Assembly (NCBI GenBank): GCA_013141455.1
Contig: JABFQW010000029.1
Coordinates: 96,273-160,272, forward strand
DNA: 64,000 bases
Reading direction: 5' to 3'
Source of the DNA: Bacteroidales bacterium
Lineage (GTDB): Bacteria > Bacteroidota > Bacteroidia > Bacteroidales > F082
This document shows, in pieces, positions 50,843-59,381 of the stretch; within the stretch, counting starts at the first letter, position 1, and every line of letters begins with the position of its first letter. Position numbers and translations under genes: made by a program. Below the pieces are notes generated by a model. That model had not been told where the DNA came from, ran no database searches, and worked only from the letters and a program-made list of their open reading frames with translations.

Positions 50843-53134
50843 ATGAATAAATTATTACTCATCTGCATTTTATACCTTTCTGCATTTGCAATCACCCTTC
50901 AACTCAATGCCCAACATAGCGGGGAAATTATCCCGGGCGAATTGTTAGTTCAGCTTCGTCAATCGAATGATATACAACAACTTGAAAAGTCTTTCGCAGT
51001 AGTTGACTTTCATAAGAAAGAAATTATTTCGAAGCGGTTGAATATTTTTCTGGTATCATTTGATCAGGCAAGGGTAAATGAAACCACCTTACTTTCTTCA
51101 TTAAAATCAGAACCCAACGTAGTTAACGTCCAATTTAATCATCGTGTTGAATTACGTGAAAGCACCGAAAATACGCCCAACGATACTGATTTCGGGCAGC
51201 AATGGAACATGAATAATACCGGCCAGAATGGTGGTTTGCCCGGAGCCGACATCGATGCTTTACGGGCATGGGATATCACCACAGGAGGAGTAACCGTGTT
51301 TGGCGATACGATTGTGGTGGCTGTGATAGATGGTGGTACCTCGCTCAGTCATAACGATCAGAACCTGTTCAAAAACCATCAGGAAATACCTGACAATGGT
51401 ATTGATGACGATGAAAACGGTTATTTGGATGATTATGATGGCTGGAACGCTTGTGGCAACAACGGAACGGTTCCCGATCACCAGCACGGATCGCATGTTT
51501 GTGGCATTGTCGGGGCAAGAGGGAATAACGGGACAGGCATCACTGGGATCAGTTGGAATGTAAAAGTGTTGCCCATTGCAGGATCATCAACCCAGGAATC
51601 CACTGTGATCAGGGCTTATTCATACGCCTTTGATATGCGGTCGCTTTATGACGAAACCAATGGTCAGAAAGGCGCATTTATTGTCGCGACCAATTCTTCT
51701 TTCGGCATCAACAACGGGCAGCCCGATGATTACCCAATATGGGGAGCCATGTACGACAGCCTGGGTTCATTAGGGATACTGAATGCCGGAGCAACTGCCA
51801 ATGGAAATGTAGATGTGGATATAGCCGGCGATATTCCTACCGCTTTTGATACGCCCTGGCTTATCACGGTTACAAATACGACCAACCAGGATGAAAAATT
51901 TACCAGTGCCGGCTATGGCGCCACTACCATCGATCTGGCTGCACCTGGTACCCAGATTTATTCAACCCTACTGAATAATACCTATGGTTTAAAAAGTGGA
52001 ACGAGTATGGCCAGCCCGCATGTGGCCGGCGCTACTGCGCTTTTGTTTGCGGCGGCTGATTCAGCATTTATAACGGCATATAAGGCTAATCCGGCCGAAA
52101 AAATCCTGGCAATCAAACAATTTCTCCTTCAGGGAACCGATCCACTGCCCAGTCTCCAGGGCAGAACTGTTTCGGGTGGACGACTGAATCTGTATAATTC
52201 GCTGATGCTGATGCAACAACCGATAGAGGTAAACCTGGATATAGATACGCTGCAATTTACCTTTGCTGTTGATTCGTCTGGTAACGATTCATTTACGGTA
52301 AAAAACAATGGCAGCGATACCATATTGATGCATCTGTCAATTCCCGAAGGAATAACCTGGCTTAGCATTTCACCTGATTCAACCGGGATTGCCCCGGCAG
52401 ATTCAGCAGTTTTTAATGTTGATGTAAATACCATTGGTCTTGAACCAGGATTTTATCACACCGTTGTGCAGCTATTTACAAACGATTTCTATTTTAAAAG
52501 CCTTGAGATAAATCTTGAAGTATATCAGCAGGAATTCGCAATAAATACCGATAGTATTTTCATCTTAGTCCCTATAAACACCCTGGCCGACACCCAGTTG
52601 AAAATCACAAACCCAATGCCTGTCTCCTGCCTGATTCATTCAACTATCGAAAACACAGTTCAGTGGATTACAATGAACCCCGAAACACTAACGATCCAGG
52701 CAAATGACAGCGGTTTGATAACGTTTGAATTCAACACCAACGGATTAAGTGTTGGCAATTATACCACCGTTGCCATCCTCGATGCAGGTGCTGCCGGGCT
52801 TCATACCGTGTTTGTAAGTCTGCAGGTTTACGATCCGAGTGCGATAGCTGAATCAAATGAAACAAACATACAGGTGTTCGTCTCTCCAAATCCGTTTTCA
52901 GAGATTATCCTGTTTCAGATTGATAAGTCCGGATCGGGACCTTTTGTACTGGAGATAAGGAATAATGCCGGTCAAATTGTTTACAGCCGCTTGGTTAAAC
53001 AAGTTGAAAACCGGGTTTTGATTGATTGGAACGGATGCACCCCCAATGGAAAAATATGTGCTGAAGGTGCGTATTTTTATTCGATCAGCAGAAACGGGAA
53101 GACGATTTCAGGCGGCAGAATCCTGAAACAATAA
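50843..53134 (+). CDS. Subtilisin-like S8 peptidase with T9SS sorting domain
   Basis: A 763-residue secreted protease. A signal peptide (to about L-N-A-Q) and a ~100-residue prodomain are followed by the S8 domain with the full catalytic triad: Asp163 (V-A-V-I-D-G-G), His215 (H-G-S-H-V-C-G) and Ser388 (S-G-T-S-M-A-S-P-H-V-A-G). Two Ig-like repeats follow, then a C-terminal type A T9SS sorting domain (V-S-P-N-P-F-S-E; terminal G-G-R-I-L-K-Q). The protein is exported through the type IX system and may be attached to the surface. ATG 50843 gives the signal peptide; an in-frame start at 50795 is less likely. Its stop abuts that of the convergent envC-like gene. Confidence 0.92.
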   Translation: MNKLLLICILYLSAFAITLQLNAQHSGEIIPGELLVQLRQSNDIQQLEKSFAVVDFHKKEIISKRLNIFLVSFDQARVNETTLLSSLKSEPNVVNVQFNHRVELRESTENTPNDTDFGQQWNMNNTGQNGGLPGADIDALRAWDITTGGVTVFGDTIVVAVIDGGTSLSHNDQNLFKNHQEIPDNGIDDDENGYLDDYDGWNACGNNGTVPDHQHGSHVCGIVGARGNNGTGITGISWNVKVLPIAGSSTQESTVIRAYSYAFDMRSLYDETNGQKGAFIVATNSSFGINNGQPDDYPIWGAMYDSLGSLGILNAGATANGNVDVDIAGDIPTAFDTPWLITVTNTTNQDEKFTSAGYGATTIDLAAPGTQIYSTLLNNTYGLKSGTSMASPHVAGATALLFAAADSAFITAYKANPAEKILAIKQFLLQGTDPLPSLQGRTVSGGRLNLYNSLMLMQQPIEVNLDIDTLQFTFAVDSSGNDSFTVKNNGSDTILMHLSIPEGITWLSISPDSTGIAPADSAVFNVDVNTIGLEPGFYHTVVQLFTNDFYFKSLEINLEVYQQEFAINTDSIFILVPINTLADTQLKITNPMPVSCLIHSTIENTVQWITMNPETLTIQANDSGLITFEFNTNGLSVGNYTTVAILDAGAAGLHTVFVSLQVYDPSAIAESNETNIQVFVSPNPFSEIILFQIDKSGSGPFVLEIRNNAGQIVYSRLVKQVENRVLIDWNGCTPNGKICAEGAYFYSISRNGKTISGGRILKQ

Positions 53135-54358
53135 TTATTTCGCCAGCCAAAACTCAGGATTCACGATCTGTCGTCCCTGCCAAAGTTCGAAATGCAATTC
53201 GGTTTTCGATTCACTTTTGTCGGTATGGATACGTCCAAGCAATTCCTTGGTTCTCAGTTTATCACCACGTTTCACATACACCTCTTCAAGGTTGGCATAC
53301 ACGCTGAAATAATTTCCATGCCGCACGATCACCGCATTATTCGTAGCTGTGATACGGTTTACACTCACCACCACACCTTCGAAAACACAACGTGCATCGC
53401 TCATTTTTGAAGTGGCAATATCAATACCATTGTTCTTTGTTTTTACCTTTTTCAATACCGGGTGAGGATGTTCGCCAAACTGCGCCGAAATCACGCCACG
53501 TTCGGTTGGCCAGGGAAGCTTACCCTTATTAAGCGTAAAGGAATTCGATAAGGCAAGTTCTTCAGGGGTCAACTCCATGAGCTTGTCCGGCGCCGGGTTT
53601 TTTATCCCTTCCCTTTCGTTTGCTTTGCGTATTTCTTCGGCTATGATATCCTCAATAGCACGTTGCAATTGCTGTGCCTCACGCTCTTTCTGCCGTATTG
53701 TCTGACGTAGCTGGCTTTCCTTACGTGAGAGTTGCTGAACCGATTTGTCTTTTTTCAACCGTTCGGTGCTCAGTGAAATCTGTTCGCGTTTTTCGGAGTC
53801 GAACAATGATATTTTCTGATCCTTCTCTTTAGCAAGCCGGTCGATCGTTTCGAGTAGTTGCTGTTGTGCCTGTTCGATACGTTTAATCTGGGTCTGCCGA
53901 TATACCGTGTATTGTTGCAGGTATTTCAGGCGGTGATAAGCCTGATTGAAATCTTCGGAAGCGAAAAGAAACATGAGCGTATTGTAGCTGCCTCTGTTAC
54001 GATAAGCAAAGAGTATCATCCGCGCATATTCCTCGCGCAGTAAGGTGAGTTCGCGTGTAACCTTATCGATTTCTTTTTCGCTTTTTACCAGCTCGTTGTC
54101 GATCCGGATCAACTGTTTCTGAATGGTCGCAATCAGATTCTCACGCTTGGTAATCTGCGATTGCAGTATCTGTAACTCATTCAACGTGAGTTCTTTGTTT
54201 TTGTTTGTTTCGTTGAGTAACTGATTTGTAAACGAAATTTCCTCTTCAATACGCCGTATATCTTCTTCCAATTCTTTTTTCTTGTCCTGGGCGATCAGCT
54301 GCCATTGGGCAAAAAAGAAGATGATCAGTATTACTATGTAGCGGGGGTTCAAGTTCAT
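53135..54358 (-). CDS. EnvC-like murein hydrolase activator (degenerate M23)
   Basis: A 407-residue periplasmic protein: signal peptide, long coiled coil (about residues 22-260) and a C-terminal LytM/M23 domain. The LytM zinc site is degenerate. The expected H-x-G-I-D has N-N-G-I-D, and the Y-x-H-L position reads Y-A-N-L; only the last L-H-F-E-L is normal. Such proteins do not cut peptidoglycan but activate amidases during septum splitting, as E. coli EnvC does. It is the last gene of a leftward envelope cluster, 9 bp from the DUF4292 gene. Confidence 0.88.
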   Translation of the reverse strand: MNLNPRYIVILIIFFFAQWQLIAQDKKKELEEDIRRIEEEISFTNQLLNETNKNKELTLNELQILQSQITKRENLIATIQKQLIRIDNELVKSEKEIDKVTRELTLLREEYARMILFAYRNRGSYNTLMFLFASEDFNQAYHRLKYLQQYTVYRQTQIKRIEQAQQQLLETIDRLAKEKDQKISLFDSEKREQISLSTERLKKDKSVQQLSRKESQLRQTIRQKEREAQQLQRAIEDIIAEEIRKANEREGIKNPAPDKLMELTPEELALSNSFTLNKGKLPWPTERGVISAQFGEHPHPVLKKVKTKNNGIDIATSKMSDARCVFEGVVVSVNRITATNNAVIVRHGNYFSVYANLEEVYVKRGDKLRTKELLGRIHTDKSESKTELHFELWQGRQIVNPEFWLAK

Positions 54359-54367
54359 CCGTTAAAA

Positions 54368-55237
54368 TTACTTCATTTTGTCGTAATTCCCGGGTATTTT
54401 GAAAGGAAATACCTGTTCAGAATCCAGTTCGACTTTCGAAAAATCAATTTGAATGGCAAGTTTTTTATTCGATTGTAAATCGATCTTCAAAACGGTAGGA
54501 AATAATTGATTTTCAATAGGTTTAAAGCTACTATACTCGGTCTGGAGTCGCTTATTTTCTTCACCGAATTCTTTCAGGTTCATCCTGGTAATTTTAAAAT
54601 TGTCCGGATTAAGCCAGATGCTCTGAACGAGAATATTAGGTGTATCTTCCTTTTTCAGGTATTTACGACTTTTCAAACGATGCGTGCTTTGCAGTTTGTA
54701 TTCAAAAGCATCTACCGTTGCCCTGAACGTATTGTTTTCGTAGCTATGCAGGTCATTTCCGATGATAAGCGACTGAAGTATATCGAAATCGATTGTCGTT
54801 TGAAAAATCTCACTGATAAAGTTATAGTCTCCAACGAAATAGGACTTATTCAACCTGTTTACAAATTTGATCGAATCGGAAGTGATCATCAGGCGGGCTA
54901 CCTCGATACCCAGAGCCGGAGAGAGCGATATCCAGATAACGCTGTCGCGTTGGATTCTGATTTGACCATTAAACTCTGTCTTACTTTTTTTATCATCCGT
55001 TACCACAATATTGCAGCGGGCGCTCATCCAATCAAATTTCACCTCGTTCACTATGAGTTTTTCGAGCAGAAAACCCTCTCCTTCTTCACGTAATGGTTGA
55101 CGGATGATGCCGCGTTTGGTTGAACATGAAACCGAATAAAAGGCGGTAATCAGGATGATCAAACAAATGAAAAATAGCCGTGGGAAGACGGAAGTATTGC
55201 ACGATTTTTTTCCAAAATATGCTTCGTTAATTGCCAT
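54368..55237 (-). CDS. DUF4292 lipoprotein
   Basis: A 289-residue lipoprotein with a lipobox F-Y-S-V-S-C near residue 38 and a mature part made of alternating strands (V-I-W-I-S-L-S-P-A-L-G-I-E-V-A-R; F-K-I-T-R-M-N-L-K-E-F). The pattern is DUF4292, a Bacteroidota family with a LolA/LolB-like fold, so a role in lipoprotein or lipid handling is possible. In related genomes, as I recall, it lies directly between the TPR gene and the EnvC-like gene; here 700 bp of extra DNA separates it from the TPR gene. Confidence 0.82.
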   Translation of the reverse strand: MAINEAYFGKKSCNTSVFPRLFFICLIILITAFYSVSCSTKRGIIRQPLREEGEGFLLEKLIVNEVKFDWMSARCNIVVTDDKKSKTEFNGQIRIQRDSVIWISLSPALGIEVARLMITSDSIKFVNRLNKSYFVGDYNFISEIFQTTIDFDILQSLIIGNDLHSYENNTFRATVDAFEYKLQSTHRLKSRKYLKKEDTPNILVQSIWLNPDNFKITRMNLKEFGEENKRLQTEYSSFKPIENQLFPTVLKIDLQSNKKLAIQIDFSKVELDSEQVFPFKIPGNYDKMK

Positions 55238-55307
55238 TCTATTTTCGGTTTTTACTTTTTTTCAATTTTGAGTGTCATCATTTTTATGGATAATAATCAA
55301 TGTAAGA

Positions 55308-55426
55308 AGCTACATGCAGGGGCGAATAGAGGGCGATTTCCTGTCAAGCCGATAAGCAGCCTGAGCGGAAAGATACACACCGAAAACCACCGCTGCCGCA
55401 CTTGACGGGTAGCTGATGTTATGGGC
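55308..55426 (-). repeat. attC-like imperfect hairpin repeat
   Basis: This gene-free segment can fold into a long imperfect hairpin. The 9-mer GCCCATAAC (minus strand, 55426-55418) starts it. AGCTAC (minus, 55414-55409) and the adjoining CCCGTCAAG (55409-55401) pair with CTTGACAGG (55348-55340) and GTAGCT (55313-55308), with unpaired bulges and an inner GC-rich stem (about 55357-55397). It lies immediately after a small lipoprotein gene and resembles the recombination site at the end of an integron cassette, although its 9-mers do not match the RYYYAAC/GTTRRRY consensus. Confidence 0.5.
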
Positions 55427-55460
55427 TGGCCTTAGTTTTAAATATCTTCATGATGTAAGG

Positions 55461-55943
55461 TTAAAAACCGCATAATTTTCGGCCTTCTTTTTCAAGTTTT
55501 CTACCTAATATTGTGTCTTTAGGAATATATTTCCCCTGTAAATATAAATCTCCAAGATATTTAATTGATTCTGGGTCTTTAAGTTCAGCTCCCCTTTTTA
55601 TATAACTTATAGCTAGTGCTTTTGTTTCTTCATCAATTACTCCAACATGATGTTCAAAGATAGAGGTCAAGCAATCATATACTTGAAAATATGCACGATG
55701 ATAATTATATCTGTTAGCCATAACTATTGAATAAATCAAATACTCTTCCTCATATTTTTCATTTAAATAGGCAATTGCCAACTCATCATATGCAACAGTA
55801 TCTCCTTTTAACAAAATAAGTTCTTTTAGCTCATTAATGGGACGTGTATTATTTATAGTAATTACTTCAAGAGAATGTTCCTTTCTCTGTTTACATGAAA
55901 TAAGAACAATTGCAATTACGAGTAAAATATAGGTCGGTCTCAT
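55461..55943 (-). CDS. Small lipoprotein with Sel1-like repeat, cassette-borne
   Basis: A 160-residue lipoprotein: signal peptide with lipobox I-V-L-I-S-C near residue 17, then a helical domain. The segment A-I-S-Y-I-K-R-G-A-E-L-K-D-P-E-S-I-K-Y-L plus G-D-L-Y-L-Q-G-K-Y resembles a Sel1/TPR-type helical pair. I do not recognise a function. The gene is more AT-rich than its neighbours, stands in the envelope cluster between the TPR and DUF4292 genes, and is enclosed by inverted 9-mers (GTTATGGGC before, GCCCATAAC after), which suggests acquisition as a cassette. Confidence 0.7.
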   Translation of the reverse strand: MRPTYILLVIAIVLISCKQRKEHSLEVITINNTRPINELKELILLKGDTVAYDELAIAYLNEKYEEEYLIYSIVMANRYNYHRAYFQVYDCLTSIFEHHVGVIDEETKALAISYIKRGAELKDPESIKYLGDLYLQGKYIPKDTILGRKLEKEGRKLCGF

Positions 55944-55999
55944 TTTTTTATTTTTCGGTTTTCCGATATCCTAATTTGTAAGGAAAGCGTCTTTGGCTT

Positions 56000-56008
56000 G
56001 CCCATAAC
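56000..56008 (-). repeat. Upstream 9-mer bounding the lipoprotein cassette
   Basis: GTTATGGGC on the minus strand, 57 bases before the lipoprotein start. Its exact reverse complement lies after the gene at 55418-55426. Confidence 0.5.
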
Positions 56009-56051
56009 TAATGACTAAGTCTATTTTATTGTTGTTTTCCATTTTCTGATT

Positions 56052-57797
56052 TTATTCATAAAGCTCTTTATTGAGCAGCTTCTTATCAATGAATTCAGAT
56101 GTTTCGCCTGCTTCCTTAGCTTTTTGCCACCACATGAACGCCTCTTCCTTACGGTTCAGTTTAAAAAGAATGTCGCCATAATGTTCAAAAATGGTACCGC
56201 TTGGTTTATCATCTCCGTTGATGGCCTTGTCTAACCACCGCAAAGCGTCTTCATAACGGCCTAATTTATAATAAACCCAGGCATAGGTGTCGATATTGGA
56301 GTTGTTACCCGGATCTATTTCGGTGGCTTTCTGCGCCATTTCGAGGGCTTTTTCCAATTGATCGCCACGCAGCGAAAGGTAATAGGCATAGTTATTTAAG
56401 ACCATCGAATTTTTCGGATTGATTATCAATGCCTTGTCATACGCCAATGAAGAAGCCGCAAAGTTCCCTAATTTTTGTTGTACTTCACCGCTATAATTAT
56501 AAAACTCACCAAGCAGATTGTCGTTGCTGACAACAAATTTGCGGCCCTCCTCAAATGATTTCAAGGCATCTGAATATTTTTCATTCTGATAACACCCGAT
56601 TCCATTGAACAGGTATGGCAAAGGCTGCACCGGGAATAAATCCATACATCGTTTGCTGTGGATCTCAAGCGAAACAAAATCCTGGAGGTTAATATCCGTA
56701 AAAAGTAAATTTTCCCACAAAACGTAATTACTGCTGTCGATCTGCAGAGCCTGAAGATAATTGGCATTCGCGCTTTCATACTCTTTGTTGTCGTTGAGTA
56801 CATCACCCAGAATCTGGTAGCCTTTTGCGCTGTCGGGATGTGTTTGAATCAGCACTTCGGCAATGCCAATAGCTTTTTCTTTCAAATCGGGATTCACCTC
56901 GGCGCCTTCGAACCAAAATACCAGCACCTGAACCTTTGTATCTATATCGAGTTCGGTATTTGCCAGCGCCAGCAACAATTCTTCATAGGCTTTTTCAATA
57001 TCACCTTCCTGACGGTAATATTCCGAAATTGAAACATGGATATACGGGTCATTCGGGTCGAGTTCCCTGATTTTATTATAGGCTTCAAGTGCTTTCAGTT
57101 TTTGCCCCTGTTTCATATAAATTTCGGCCAACATGGCCTGATATCGGGCCTCGTAAGGGAAAGCGGCAGCCAATTTTTCAATTTCGGCATTTGCTTTTTC
57201 GGGTTTATCGAGTGTGTTATAGATTTGCTGTTTTTGCAGGCTCAATGCCTCATTCACACCGATTTGTGTTTCAATCTGGTTGAACACATCAAGGGCTTCA
57301 TCATATTTTTCGAGTAACAGTAAGGCGGACGAAAGTTCGCCATAATATTCGGTGTTGTCGGGCTGTTGAATCAATAACTGACGATAAACACCGGAATAAG
57401 CTTCATAGTCGCCAATGAATTTGTAAATCTGCGCAATACGGATTTTATACCAGGTGTTATCAGGCGCTATTTCAATCGCTTTTTTCATCATCACGAGCGA
57501 TTCGTCAATTCTGTTTTCGCGGGCCAAAAGTTCACTCAGTTCATACATGCTTGCATGGTCATCGGCTTTTTGATGCAGTGCCTGCTCAAAAAAAGTGATG
57601 GCTTTTGCATTGTTTCCGGCCATCCGCTCTTTAATTCCTGATGCAAATAACAAGGCATTCATGCGTTCAGGTGAAGCTGTTGTTATCGTTGATCCATTGT
57701 TTGTTTGGATCGGAACCGCATTTTTCGTGCTTTTACAACCAAAGGCAAGCCCAAATGTAATGAGTAAGATATAAAGAATATTTCGTGATTTATTCAT
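56052..57797 (-). CDS. Tetratricopeptide-repeat lipoprotein
   Basis: A 581-residue lipoprotein with lipobox G-L-A-F-G-C near residue 21 and about twelve to fourteen TPR units through the rest, for example A-I-T-F-F-E-Q-A-L-H-Q-K, A-L-E-A-Y-N-K-I-R-E-L-D-P-N-D-P and A-L-E-M-A-Q-K-A-T-E-I-D-P-G. It is probably a periplasmic scaffold anchored in a membrane. It belongs to the envelope cluster, 14 bp downstream of the nucleotidyltransferase gene. No enzymatic domain is visible. Confidence 0.92.
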   Translation of the reverse strand: MNKSRNILYILLITFGLAFGCKSTKNAVPIQTNNGSTITTASPERMNALLFASGIKERMAGNNAKAITFFEQALHQKADDHASMYELSELLARENRIDESLVMMKKAIEIAPDNTWYKIRIAQIYKFIGDYEAYSGVYRQLLIQQPDNTEYYGELSSALLLLEKYDEALDVFNQIETQIGVNEALSLQKQQIYNTLDKPEKANAEIEKLAAAFPYEARYQAMLAEIYMKQGQKLKALEAYNKIRELDPNDPYIHVSISEYYRQEGDIEKAYEELLLALANTELDIDTKVQVLVFWFEGAEVNPDLKEKAIGIAEVLIQTHPDSAKGYQILGDVLNDNKEYESANANYLQALQIDSSNYVLWENLLFTDINLQDFVSLEIHSKRCMDLFPVQPLPYLFNGIGCYQNEKYSDALKSFEEGRKFVVSNDNLLGEFYNYSGEVQQKLGNFAASSLAYDKALIINPKNSMVLNNYAYYLSLRGDQLEKALEMAQKATEIDPGNNSNIDTYAWVYYKLGRYEDALRWLDKAINGDDKPSGTIFEHYGDILFKLNRKEEAFMWWQKAKEAGETSEFIDKKLLNKELYE

Positions 57798-57811
57798 CTT
57801 AACTATTTTCC

Positions 57812-58819
57812 TTACCTGTTCATCTGGCTATAATCGCCCAAACTAATTTCGTCAAAGTTACCGGTTATCACAGTAAAATTACCAATTAAGCTATTTTCAA
57901 TCAGTTTGTTCTCAATTGTACTGCTGTTTTGCACTATTGTATTACGGATCACACAGTTTCGGATGACAGCTTTTGTGCCAACCGAGACAAACGGCCCAAT
58001 TACTGAATTGGTTACCACAGCGCCAGGCGCAATATAACATGGTTCAATAATAAGGGCATCATCCACATCTGATTCTAAGGAGATAAGACTTTCGTCTTCG
58101 CCCAAAATTTCGAGCATGCGCCGGTTGGTATCCAATACAGCATCTTTGTTACCGCAATCGAGCCATTCGGCCACAGTTTCGGTATGAAACCTTGTGCCTT
58201 TTTTCATCATGTTTTGCAGTCCATCGGTGATACCATATTCACCGCCGGTGGTGATTTTCTGATCGAGTAAAAATTGTAATTCACTACGCAGATATTCTCC
58301 ATCGCGAAAATAATAGATGCCGATGATGGCTTCATTGGATACAAACTCCTTCGGTTTTTCGTAAAAACCTTCAATGCTGCCATCGCCATTCAGTTTTACG
58401 ACACCAAACTGTTCAGGATTTTCGACCTTACTTACCCAGATAATCCCTTCTTTTTCGTCTGATAATTTAAAATCAGCCCGAAAAAGTGTATCTGCATAAG
58501 CAACCACAACTTTGCCATGCAATGCCGGTTCGGCACATAAAATGGCATGGGCAGTTCCGAGCGCTTCAAGCTGATAATAGATTTTACCAATAGCGCCAAC
58601 CGATTTTGCAATATCAATCAACTGATATTCAACTTCTTTTCCAAAATCACCAACAACAAAAGCTATCTCATCAATTTTTTCATCGATAACCTTCGCAATG
58701 TCTTCGATCAGTCGCTGCACAATAGGTTTACCGGCAATGGGCAACAAGGGTTTTGGAGTGGTTAGTGTATGCGGACGCAAGCGTTTTCCGAGGCCTGCCA
58801 TGGGTACGATGATGTTCAT
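57812..58819 (-). CDS. Sugar-phosphate nucleotidyltransferase
   Basis: A 335-residue enzyme of the glucose-1-phosphate thymidylyl/uridylyltransferase class. It starts M-N-I-I-V-P-M-A-G-L-G-K-R-L-R-P-H-T with the nucleotide-binding loop, has P-K-P-L-L-P-I-A-G-K-P and V-V-A-Y-A-D-T-L-F (metal-binding Asp), and ends with a left-handed-helix-type tail of hexapeptide-like repeats (about 255-330; V-I-G-P-F-V-S-V-G-T-K-A-V-I). It would make an NDP-sugar for surface polysaccharide, in keeping with the flippase gene nearby. The upstream in-frame start at 58897 would overlap dut, and 58819 fits the family. Confidence 0.9.
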   Translation of the reverse strand: MNIIVPMAGLGKRLRPHTLTTPKPLLPIAGKPIVQRLIEDIAKVIDEKIDEIAFVVGDFGKEVEYQLIDIAKSVGAIGKIYYQLEALGTAHAILCAEPALHGKVVVAYADTLFRADFKLSDEKEGIIWVSKVENPEQFGVVKLNGDGSIEGFYEKPKEFVSNEAIIGIYYFRDGEYLRSELQFLLDQKITTGGEYGITDGLQNMMKKGTRFHTETVAEWLDCGNKDAVLDTNRRMLEILGEDESLISLESDVDDALIIEPCYIAPGAVVTNSVIGPFVSVGTKAVIRNCVIRNTIVQNSSTIENKLIENSLIGNFTVITGNFDEISLGDYSQMNR

Positions 58820-58865
58820 TTGATTTGTTAATTGATTTAGCGGTTGAAAGTTTTTACAAATTATT

Positions 58866-59297
58866 TTACATTCCTGTGTGACCAAAACCACCTGCACCTC
58901 TTGTCGTCTGATTCAAATCAACAACTTCGGTCCACTCAGCTTTTTCGTGCGCCGAAACAATCATTTGGGCAATACGGTCACCATTGTTGAAAGTGTAAAC
59001 GGTATCAGAAAGATTTACCATGATCACTTTGATCTCACCACGATAGTCGGCGTCAATGGTTCCAGGTGTGTTTAATACCGTGATACCGTGTTTGATAGCC
59101 AGTCCGCTGCGAGGTCTCACCTGCGCCTCATATCCGAGTGGCAATTCAATAAAAAGTCCTGTAGGTATCAGGGCACGCTGTAAAGGCAAAAGCGTGACTG
59201 GTTCTGTAAGAAAAGCCTTTAAATCCATTCCAGCCGAAGCTGTTGTTTCGTAAGCCGGCGATGTATGGTCTGACTTGTTTACTATTTTAATTTCCAT
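58866..59297 (-). CDS. dut: dUTP diphosphatase
   Basis: A 143-residue trimeric dUTPase that hydrolyses dUTP to dUMP and keeps uracil out of DNA. The five motifs are present: [32 protein letters not shown] and the C-terminal [10 protein letters not shown]. Length is normal. A promoter element lies upstream; the gene is placed between a flippase gene and the sugar nucleotidyltransferase gene, an order I recall as common in Bacteroidota. Confidence 0.97.
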   Translation of the reverse strand: MEIKIVNKSDHTSPAYETTASAGMDLKAFLTEPVTLLPLQRALIPTGLFIELPLGYEAQVRPRSGLAIKHGITVLNTPGTIDADYRGEIKVIMVNLSDTVYTFNNGDRIAQMIVSAHEKAEWTEVVDLNQTTRGAGGFGHTGM

Positions 59298-59320
59298 TTG
59301 TTTCGGTGATTGAACGACCG

Positions 59321-59328
59321 CAAAATTA
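59321..59328 (-). promoter_or_regulatory. Candidate -7 element for dut
   Basis: TAATTTTG on the minus strand matches TAnnTTTG exactly, 23 bases before the dut ATG. Confidence 0.45.
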
Positions 59329-59381
59329 CTGAATAATTCAATTATTCGTCCAAAGCCGGTTTTTCACACAAATGAATCTCA

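Noticed and set aside
54506..55093. 195-codon open frame on the plus strand
   Set aside because: It lies opposite the DUF4292 gene, whose signal peptide, lipobox and cluster context are convincing.
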